A DNA stretch of 25,565 nucleotides, from IMG/VR virus record IMGVR_UViG_3300022934_000159, positions 1 to 25,565 of that record; one strand, 5' to 3'. Both the position numbers and the translations under genes were made by a program. Of the stretch, positions 19,438-25,565 are shown one piece after another. Below the pieces are notes generated by a model. That model saw only the letters and a program-made list of their open reading frames with translations. It was not told the DNA's origin and searched no databases. Each line of letters opens with the position of its first letter. Positions within the stretch are counted from its first letter, which is position 1. The DNA is from a virus.

Positions 19438-20197
19438 ACAAGCAGAAGCAATTGAAGTCTCTGAGGAGGCTCCTCTGGTTAATTTTCAAAAGCCAGAAGA
19501 ACAGCCGCAAGAACAAGAACAACCGTTTCAATTACGGCCAGAAGAAAATGAAGAGGTTGATATTGATGATGGTGAACCGCTGGAACGTCCTGACTTTTAT
19601 CCAGAAAAGTTTTGGGATGATGATGGCCCTGATGTTGAGAAGTTGGCAAAAAGCTATGCAGAGCTTGAAAAGGCTTTTAAGGCAGGTAAACACAAAGCGC
19701 CGGATGGTGATTATGACACTAAAGATCTGGTGGATAAGGGTTTGGACTTGGAAGATCCTTCAGTCCAGGTATTTCAAGATTGGTCTAAAAAATATGGCAT
19801 CTCGCAACAAGCTTTTGAAGAGCTTGCGGGGCAAGTCCTAGAGTTTTCTCAAGGTAGCCAAGAGGCCATAGAATATGATAGTCAACAGGAAATGCAGAAG
19901 CTTGGCGAGCGAGGCCAAGAAAAAATTGCGTATCTTGAGCGTCATATCACTCGTGCATCATTGACAAACTCAGAGCGCGAGGCTTTGGCCTACAGTCTGA
20001 ACAGTGCCGATGCAATCAATGCAATGACCAAGTTTATTCAGGGTTATACGAACGAAGGCATACCGACAACGCCGGTTGTGGACACACCTGAAATGACCAG
20101 AGAAGATCTTGCTTCAGCGATTGCAGACCCACGTTGGCAGACCGATGCAGCATGGCGAACAAAGATTGAAAAGCAATGGGCGGCGGCAAATAGCTAG
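19430..20197 (+). CDS. Capsid assembly scaffolding protein
   Basis: 255 aa from ATG at 19430, where GGAAGGAG gives a strong ribosome site; an in-frame start at 19403 is upstream of it. The protein is acidic, rich in E, Q and D, with an unstructured N-terminus and FYPEKFWDDDGPDVEKLAKSYAELEKAF in residues about 58-85, then mainly helices. The wording 'PEKFW...VEKLAKSYxELEKxF' is common to podovirus scaffold proteins, which guide the major capsid protein into the prohead. The capsid gene follows after 176 bases. Confidence 0.8.
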   Translation: MSEQAEAIEVSEEAPLVNFQKPEEQPQEQEQPFQLRPEENEEVDIDDGEPLERPDFYPEKFWDDDGPDVEKLAKSYAELEKAFKAGKHKAPDGDYDTKDLVDKGLDLEDPSVQVFQDWSKKYGISQQAFEELAGQVLEFSQGSQEAIEYDSQQEMQKLGERGQEKIAYLERHITRASLTNSEREALAYSLNSADAINAMTKFIQGYTNEGIPTTPVVDTPEMTREDLASAIADPRWQTDAAWRTKIEKQWAAANS

Positions 20198-20373
20198 ATT
20201 TTGTTGCAATTACTACATTTTGCGTGTATAGGCAGATTAAGGGCTAACCGCTGCGCGGCCCCTTGATGTGGTAATCCACTGGTGGGCGCGGCCACTTTCG
20301 CGCAAGCGACTGCCCGGTTTACATCGGCTAACAGTAAGCGTTTTGAGTTGAAACCTAATAGGAGGCTTCTGCT
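20198..20373 (+). promoter_or_regulatory. Leader before the capsid gene, possible promoter
   Basis: TTGCAA at 20204-20209 and TATAGG at 20227-20232, 17 bases apart, could be a promoter that boosts capsid expression. Downstream are two GCGCGGCC copies (20253-20260 and 20286-20293), a small GTGG/CCAC hairpin at 20268-20279 and a GGAGG ribosome site at 20362-20366. I see no open frame or terminator in it. The promoter call is tentative. Confidence 0.35.
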
Positions 20374-21207
20374 ATGGCGCAGAGTATTACTAATGCCTTT
20401 GTAACGCTTTTCGATGAGGAAGTTAAACAGGCATACCAAGGCGAAGCGTTGCTTCGCGGCACAATGCGGACACGTACCGGTGTCCAGGGTAACACAGTAA
20501 AGTTCCCCAAAATCGGTAAAGGTGTTGCAACAGTTCGTGTTCCACAAACTGACGTAACTCCATTGAACGTAACCTATAGCCAGGTTACCGCCACAATGTC
20601 TGATTATATCGCAGCAGAATATTCAGACATCTTCCATCAATCACACGTCAACTTTGATGAGCGCCGTGAATTGGTGCAGGTTGTTTCAAAAGCGATTGCT
20701 CGCCGTATGGACCAGCTTTGCATTGATGCACTTGATGCGGCTGCATCTCCATCAACTGTTGCGACATCTGTGGGTGGTGCGTCTTCAAACATGAACATCG
20801 AAAAACTTCGTGCGGCTGCGAAAGCACTGAACGATAACAACGTACCAGCCGAAGGTCGTCACTTGCTGATGCACTCTTCTCAGCTTGACGCGCTGCTCGG
20901 TGAAACAGAAGTTACTTCAAGCGACTTTGCTTCCGTAAAAGCACTTGTTCGCGGCGAGATCTCTTCGTTCATGGGCTTCAACATTATCACAATGGGTGAT
21001 CGTGATGAAGGCGGTGTTCCTAAGCCATCAACCCGTACATGCTTTGCTTGGCATCAAGACAGCATGGGTTATGCTGAAAGCATCTCTCAGAAGTCAGAAG
21101 TAAACTACATCCCAGAGAAAACATCGTTCCTTGTAAGTTCTATGTTCTCTGCTGGATCGGTTGCGATTGACGACGAGGGCATCGTTAAAATTAGCTGTAC
21201 TGAATAA
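20374..21207 (+). CDS. Major capsid protein
   Basis: 277 aa, started by a strong GGAGG site. It begins MAQSITNAFVTLFDEEVKQAYQ and holds RTRTGVQGNTVKFPKIGKG, then DYIAAEYSDIFHQSHVNFDER, a typical capsid N-arm and E-loop region. FASVKALVRGEISSFMGFNIITMGDRDEGG and SEVNYIPEKTSFLVSSMFSAGSVAIDDEGIV near the end match HK97-fold capsid subunits from podoviruses of marine and proteobacterial hosts. It forms the icosahedral head with the scaffold before it and the decoration-like protein after it. Confidence 0.88.
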   Translation: MAQSITNAFVTLFDEEVKQAYQGEALLRGTMRTRTGVQGNTVKFPKIGKGVATVRVPQTDVTPLNVTYSQVTATMSDYIAAEYSDIFHQSHVNFDERRELVQVVSKAIARRMDQLCIDALDAAASPSTVATSVGGASSNMNIEKLRAAAKALNDNNVPAEGRHLLMHSSQLDALLGETEVTSSDFASVKALVRGEISSFMGFNIITMGDRDEGGVPKPSTRTCFAWHQDSMGYAESISQKSEVNYIPEKTSFLVSSMFSAGSVAIDDEGIVKISCTE

Positions 21208-21219
21208 GGAGACTGAAAT

Positions 21220-21498
21220 ATGGCTTATTCATCAACTGGTTTTGGAACCGGGGGTCCATCCAAAAAAGGTAATGCTCCTTGTATTTATACATATCAAACC
21301 GCTGATACGATAGCGACTGTAAACACAGAAGGCTATTTCAACGACTTGTCAGATACTCTGGCGGTTGGCGATTTGATTTATGTTGTGTCATCTACTGGCG
21401 GCACTCGCGTAAGCACACTTACGCAAGTTCTGTCCAATACTGGCGGTGTTGTTGACGTTGCAGACGGTACGACACTGGCCGCAACGGACGGTGACTAA
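21220..21498 (+). CDS. Small head decoration or virion protein
   Basis: 92 aa. It starts MAYSSTGFGTGGPSKKGNAP and continues TYQTADTIATVNTEGYFNDL, then DTLAVGDLIYVV, with a strand-rich, Gly/Thr-rich second half. I recall proteins with this MxYSxxGF.TGG..SKKGNAP start directly after capsid genes in podoviruses; they are thought to be capsid-associated. No Cys and no enzyme motif. The stop is followed by a G/C-rich hairpin. Confidence 0.7.
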   Translation: MAYSSTGFGTGGPSKKGNAPCIYTYQTADTIATVNTEGYFNDLSDTLAVGDLIYVVSSTGGTRVSTLTQVLSNTGGVVDVADGTTLAATDGD

Positions 21499-21507
21499 TT
21501 ATCCCCT

Positions 21508-21530
21508 GGGGGGCTGGGCAACTGGCCCCC
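21508..21530 (+). terminator. G/C hairpin after the capsid genes
   Basis: GGGGGC (21509-21514) pairs with GCCCCC (21525-21530) over a 10-base loop. Only a weak TTCAAACTCTT follows, so it may be a partial terminator or an mRNA stabiliser that keeps capsid mRNA abundant relative to the tail genes. Such structures are common after capsid genes; efficiency cannot be read from sequence. Confidence 0.5.
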
Positions 21531-21552
21531 TTCAAACTCTTGGAGGGCTATA

Positions 21553-22170
21553 ATGGCAACTGGCGATACTGATGTAACAATTTGCTCTGATGCCCTTGTC
21601 CTTCTTGGCGCGGCTGCAATTACATCTCTGACAGATGGAAGTGATACAGCGGACGCTTGTAATAGACTTTATCCAGATCTTAAAAACCATCTTCTGACAG
21701 TCTATCCTTGGAGTTGGAGTCTTAAAAAAGTCCAACTTAGCAAGAATGTAACGGCTCCCGTCAACGAATGGGATAATGCTTTTGACTTCCCAGCGGATCT
21801 TATTGGAAGCCCGATTGCTGTTTTTGATAGCAGCGCAAGCGGTACACGCCCAAGACGATATGGATGGGAAATATATGGCACTCAGTTATTTACTAACCTA
21901 GATACCATTTACATTGATTATCAGGCAACGGTAACAGAGGCTAATATGCCAGCTTATTTCGTGCGGTTCTTGCGCGTAGCATTGGCTTCAGAGATTGCAA
22001 TTACCGTAACCGATCAAGCAACAAAAGCGGATTACTTTCGTGCGCAAGCATATGGTTCACCGGGTGAATCTGGTCGTGGCGGGTTACTGCGTGAGGCCAT
22101 GAACATCGATGGGCGTGGTCAAGGTACGCAAATTGTGGAGGACTATTCTCTTATTCAGGCGAGGTACTGA
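21553..22170 (+). CDS. Tail tubular protein A (T7 gp11-like)
   Basis: 205 aa. It contains DVTICSDALVLLGAAAITSL near the start, then CNRLYPDLKNHLLTVYPWSWS and KNVTAPVNEWDNAFDFPADL, the standard TTPA sequence of gatekeeper proteins that form the adaptor ring below the portal. EANMPAYFVRFLRVALASEIAI follows, then AKADYF and a variable end. A GGAGGG ribosome site precedes it. It overlaps the next gene by one base, matching the A-B pair order of T7-like tails. Confidence 0.88.
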   Translation: MATGDTDVTICSDALVLLGAAAITSLTDGSDTADACNRLYPDLKNHLLTVYPWSWSLKKVQLSKNVTAPVNEWDNAFDFPADLIGSPIAVFDSSASGTRPRRYGWEIYGTQLFTNLDTIYIDYQATVTEANMPAYFVRFLRVALASEIAITVTDQATKADYFRAQAYGSPGESGRGGLLREAMNIDGRGQGTQIVEDYSLIQARY

Positions 22171-24731
22171 TGAGAATTACGCAATATCAATCTAACTTTT
22201 CTACCGGAGAAATAGATCCTCTTCTACGGGCCAGAACAGATCTTCAGCAATATCAAAATGCTTTAGAAGAAGCGACAAATGTTGTTGTACAGCCTCAAGG
22301 CGGTATTCGGAGACGAGATGGCTTAGAGTTTGTTTATAATTTTGGCCAAAGTTTTACAGAATTTAAATTAATTCCTTTTGAGTTTAGTACAACTGATACC
22401 TATTTGTTGGTCATGGTTGTTGGTCGTATCTATGTTTTTAAAGATAATGATTTGCAATATAATATAAATAATAGCGGTAATGATTATATTACAGCTTCGG
22501 ATATTACTGCCGCAATGCTTGATGAGATTCAATATACGCAAGCTGTGGATACCCTAATTCTTTGCCATGAAGATCTTCAAACAAAACGCCTTGTTCGTAG
22601 TAGTGATAGGGGGTGGACGCTTGAGAACCTGCCTCTAACTAATTTGCCACAATATGCTTATGCGCTTGATGAGCATTCTCCTAATTTTACGATTACGCCC
22701 AGCGCGACTACTGGCAATATTACAATTACTGCATCCTCTGTAACTACTGATAGCGGAGTGGCCCAAGCTGGTGGCGCAAGTACAATTACTTTAAAATCAG
22801 CTTCATCATATACATCCGACGATGACCCAAATGGTATGTGGATAACGCTTACAGCCGGAACGGGTTCGGGGCAAGAAAGATATATTTCAGATTATGTTGG
22901 ATCAACAAAGGTTGCAACTGTCTATCCCGCTTGGACAACACAACCAGATAGCTCAACCCATTATAAGGTTGCAGCATTTGCGGCGTCTGCGGCTAATAAT
23001 TATGCTCAAATTGAAAACACTTTTGGCCGTGTAAAGTATATTGAGTATGTCAGTGATACCGTAATGAATGCTGTTGTTGAGGTTCCGTTCTTTGACACAA
23101 GCGGTGTTGTTGCGGGTAATTGGATCGGTGAATTTGGCTATGAGGATGTTTGGTCAAGCACTAGAGGTTGGCCAAGATCGGCAACTTTTCACGAAGGCCG
23201 GTTATACTTTGGTGGCTCTAAGTCCAGACCGAATACTGTCTGGGGTTCTCGCGTTATTGATTATTTTAACTTTGACTCCCATACCGGGCTTGATGATGAG
23301 GCTGTTGAAACAACGATCAACACAAATCAACTGAATGCAATTGTAAATATTGTATCTGGTGCAGATCTTCGCATATTAACAACGGCCAGTGAATTTATCG
23401 TTGTTCAATCTGAGGATAATCCGATAACGCCAAACAACTTTTTGGTGCGGCCACAAACTCGGCTTGGATCAAAGCCAGGCGTCCCAACAGTAGATTTGAA
23501 TGGTGCAACTATTTTTGTGCAACGACAGGGACAATCTATTAATGCTTTCCAATTTGGAAACAATACATCTTCTTATCAGGTCCAGAATATCTCTTTGCTT
23601 TCTTCGCATTTATTAAAAAATCCAAGTGATATTGCTGTAAGAAGATCGGCGTCAACCGATGAATCTGATCGCTTATTTGTTGTTAATAGCGATGACGGAT
23701 CAATGGCTGTCTATTCCATTCTCACTGGACAGAATGTCATTGCGCCCAGCAAATTTACAACTAATGGTGAATTTATTGCGGTTGCGGTTGAGGGTTCTAA
23801 TGTATTTGTAATTGTAAAAAGAACAGTTAATACAGATCCGTTTAGTGGGGGTAATCCTCTACATGATAGAATTAGGTATTATTTAGAAGTATTTAATCAG
23901 AACTTTACTTTAGATTCTGTTGTTTCTGGCAATGTGCCTCCGTCTAATAATATACAAGTGGACCACCTTCCGGGTGTGAACATTGAAGAAATAGTTGATG
24001 ATAATTGGAATGGATTTGCTCTTCCCGCTTTTGCTGCGGCTGGTAATGATGATGATGCTATATACACGCTTAAAACAGGCGTTACTTCTGGAATTTTAAC
24101 ATTAGATGGTGCAGATGTTTCATCTGGTGTTGCTAGTTATTTTCAAATAACCAGACCAGTTTACATTGAATATTCAAGTACGGCTGGAACTGGTGCGAAT
24201 GTTTATATCCAAGGCACCGATGTTTATGATGATGTTCGGCTTGAGACAGTTACACTTGCAGCGGGTACAACTACGGGCGAATCTGTCACAAAATGGAAAA
24301 CTGTCACGCAAATATCTCAAGATATGACAGATGCAACAAGAACATTAAAAATCGGCTGGCAAACAGATACATGGTTTCAAAGGGTTTTATCGGAAACACC
24401 AACAACTTCATATCAATTGGGACTTGATTATGATGTGCAAGTAAAGACCATGCCTACTGAGCCAACCTTATCTTCTGGATCTTTGCATGGCATGAAAAAA
24501 AGAATTGTCCAAGTTGATGCTCTCGTATATGAAACAAAAGATTTAAAGATTAATAATCAAACTATTAACTTTACTCTTAGTGGCGCATCCGATCCTTCAG
24601 AATATACTGGCTTAAAAACAGCACATGGTATTTTGGGATATAACAATTCTGGTCAAATTACATTGACACAAGCGGGTCCATTGCCGATGACGGTTTTGGG
24701 TCTGGAATATAAACTTAGTACGGGGTCTTGA
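22170..24731 (+). CDS. Tail tubular protein B (T7 gp12-like nozzle)
   Basis: 853 aa, the usual size range of phage nozzles. The start MRITQYQSNFSTGEIDPLLR and RTDLQQYQNALEEATNVVV with GGIRRRDGLEFV (about 44-55) are diagnostic of this family. GRLYFGGSKSRPNTVWGSR occurs at about 341-359, then IVNIVSGADLRILTTASEFIV, typical for the propeller core. The C-terminal quarter is beta-rich (YKLSTGS end). Six copies form the nozzle of the short tail that continues into the fibre and spike module at the left end of the window. Two bases lie between it and the next start. Confidence 0.9.
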   Translation: MRITQYQSNFSTGEIDPLLRARTDLQQYQNALEEATNVVVQPQGGIRRRDGLEFVYNFGQSFTEFKLIPFEFSTTDTYLLVMVVGRIYVFKDNDLQYNINNSGNDYITASDITAAMLDEIQYTQAVDTLILCHEDLQTKRLVRSSDRGWTLENLPLTNLPQYAYALDEHSPNFTITPSATTGNITITASSVTTDSGVAQAGGASTITLKSASSYTSDDDPNGMWITLTAGTGSGQERYISDYVGSTKVATVYPAWTTQPDSSTHYKVAAFAASAANNYAQIENTFGRVKYIEYVSDTVMNAVVEVPFFDTSGVVAGNWIGEFGYEDVWSSTRGWPRSATFHEGRLYFGGSKSRPNTVWGSRVIDYFNFDSHTGLDDEAVETTINTNQLNAIVNIVSGADLRILTTASEFIVVQSEDNPITPNNFLVRPQTRLGSKPGVPTVDLNGATIFVQRQGQSINAFQFGNNTSSYQVQNISLLSSHLLKNPSDIAVRRSASTDESDRLFVVNSDDGSMAVYSILTGQNVIAPSKFTTNGEFIAVAVEGSNVFVIVKRTVNTDPFSGGNPLHDRIRYYLEVFNQNFTLDSVVSGNVPPSNNIQVDHLPGVNIEEIVDDNWNGFALPAFAAAGNDDDAIYTLKTGVTSGILTLDGADVSSGVASYFQITRPVYIEYSSTAGTGANVYIQGTDVYDDVRLETVTLAAGTTTGESVTKWKTVTQISQDMTDATRTLKIGWQTDTWFQRVLSETPTTSYQLGLDYDVQVKTMPTEPTLSSGSLHGMKKRIVQVDALVYETKDLKINNQTINFTLSGASDPSEYTGLKTAHGILGYNNSGQITLTQAGPLPMTVLGLEYKLSTGS

Positions 24732-24732
24732 T

Positions 24733-25182
24733 ATGGCGGGAGTAGCATCTGCACCTTTAATGTTGGCTTCATCGGCCATAAGTGCAATTGGCCAAATGAG
24801 AGCCGGTCAAGCACAGCGTGAAATGTATGAACAACAAGCGGCACAGGCAAAGTTGCGTGGCCGGGCTGAAGCAATTGCTTATAAACAAAAGGGCGCTGAT
24901 GCTCTACGCAATCTAAATGAGACACTATCTGCTATTATTGCAAGAACCGCTGCTGGTTTTGGTGATCCCACATCTGGATCTGCGGCAACATTGCAAAGAT
25001 TTGCAATGGGTGAGGGCGTAAGAGAGTTTAACATTGCAGCTGACAATGCAGCTATGGCTCTTGGTCAGGCAAGCGAACAGGCTGGTATTTACAAACAGGC
25101 TGGTCAAGCGGCACAATTAAACTCATATGTGCAAGCTGCTGGTACATTTGGTCAAGCAGCATACAGATATGGGCAACTTTAA
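24733..25182 (+). CDS. Internal virion protein (T7 gp14-like)
   Basis: 149 aa. It begins with a hydrophobic, small-residue stretch (GVASAPLMLASSAISAIGQM) and then is helical and rich in A, Q and R (QMRAGQAQREMYEQQAAQAKLRGRAEAI, DALRNLNETLSAIIARTAAGFGDPTSGS). The NLNETLxxxxARTAAxGxDPxSGS block matches small internal proteins of podoviruses that are ejected first and form an outer-membrane pore, as T7 gp14 does. It stands between nozzle and further internal proteins, as expected. Confidence 0.75.
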   Translation: MAGVASAPLMLASSAISAIGQMRAGQAQREMYEQQAAQAKLRGRAEAIAYKQKGADALRNLNETLSAIIARTAAGFGDPTSGSAATLQRFAMGEGVREFNIAADNAAMALGQASEQAGIYKQAGQAAQLNSYVQAAGTFGQAAYRYGQL

Positions 25183-25192
25183 AGGTTAAGAT

Positions 25193-25565
25193 ATGGCTAG
25201 GCTTCCTCGATATCAGCGCATTGGCTTAACAGCCCGTCAACCAGTTTCATTGGATTTTGCGGCTGCGCGTGAAGAAGCAAGACTTGGCCAAACAATTTCT
25301 CAGCAACTTGACCGTATGTCTGAGTTTGCCTTTAGACGTGCCGCAGAAGAGGCTGAGAGGCGCGGAGAGGAGCGTGTACGCGAGGAAGGGGCTTTGCCTA
25401 CACTAGAGGCCATACGCGAGCGAGGTGGCCCCAGAGGGATTGCAGAGCGTGCTGCGGTAGAGGCGGCAAATAGAATTGCTGTTGTTGAGATTGAAACTCT
25501 TGCCAAGCAAGATATGCAGAACCTTATTCGTGAGGCGGATAAAAACAATATGCCTCTTTCTGCGT
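25193..25565 (+). CDS. Internal virion protein, N-terminal part (cut by window end)
   Basis: 124 codons visible from ATG at 25193; no stop before the end. MARLPRYQRIGLTARQPVSLDFAAARE opens the protein, followed by a long charged helix (QTISQQLDRMSEFAFRRAAEEAERRGE...) and EAANRIAVVEIETLAKQDMQ. This start is common to large (hundreds of residues) internal or tail-associated proteins in podoviruses of this lineage, which are ejected to span the periplasm. The rest is outside the window. Confidence 0.7.
   Translation, partial: MARLPRYQRIGLTARQPVSLDFAAAREEARLGQTISQQLDRMSEFAFRRAAEEAERRGEERVREEGALPTLEAIRERGGPRGIAERAAVEAANRIAVVEIETLAKQDMQNLIREADKNNMPLSA

Noticed and set aside
1-25565. tRNA genes, insertion sequences and attachment sites
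   Set aside because: I saw no cloverleaf with CCA-type end, no transposase and no integrase-linked direct repeat; reading by eye could miss a diverged tRNA.

Overview
This window is a large part of a tailed, podovirus-like (T7-type virion) phage or prophage genome. The host is probably a marine alphaproteobacterium. Three things point there: a C-terminal fragment resembling the spike-base protein of Rhodobacter-type gene transfer agents, a GTA-type three-TM holin, and fibre and small basic proteins of a kind I associate with marine roseo-, pelagi- and cyanophages. All family names here are from motif recognition; no database search was possible. No integrase, DNA polymerase, RNA polymerase, tRNA or CRISPR array is visible.

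Layout. (1) 1-3.5 kb, rightward: end of a spike-base-like gene, a five-repeat propeller-like protein, a YadA-head-like fibre, further fibre/tip proteins and a small YPS..EQLD protein. (2) 3.5-5.8 kb, rightward and tightly overlapping: membrane-anchored small proteins, two holin candidates and an M15 endopeptidase (lysis). (3) 5.8-6.4 kb: four tiny basic proteins ending at a bidirectional hairpin terminator. (4) 12.0-6.5 kb, leftward: an early operon driven by a near-consensus sigma70 promoter at 12021-12048. It holds small Zn-ribbon and TM proteins, a 255-aa phage-family protein, an Erf/Rad52-like annealing protein, a Gp157-family protein and small DNA-binding proteins. In its middle sits a 290-bp non-coding array of 59 degenerate 5-bp units. 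(5) 12.1-13.7 kb, rightward: ribbon-helix-helix regulator, RusA resolvase, a 30-aa TM peptide and a winged-helix replication initiator. The initiator gene contains a lambda-O-like origin: two perfect DnaA boxes, three 24-bp-spaced iterons and an AT-rich stretch. (6) 13.9-25.6 kb, rightward: a small protein with an SSB-like acidic tail, small and large terminase, gp13/GNAT-like protein, small basic proteins, T7-type portal, Bbp19-like protein, scaffold, capsid, decoration-like protein, tail tubular proteins A and B, and internal virion proteins (the last one cut by the window end).

How it fits together. The divergent regulatory hub at 12.0 kb separates leftward recombination and accessory genes from rightward replication genes. 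The RHH protein is well placed to bind the twin GATATC palindromes that frame the leftward promoter. Replication would start at the origin inside the initiator gene and use host DnaA and polymerase. RusA and the annealing protein would process the DNA, and the terminase and virion genes follow. The genome probably continues from 25565 through internal virion proteins and back to the spike-base gene at position 1.
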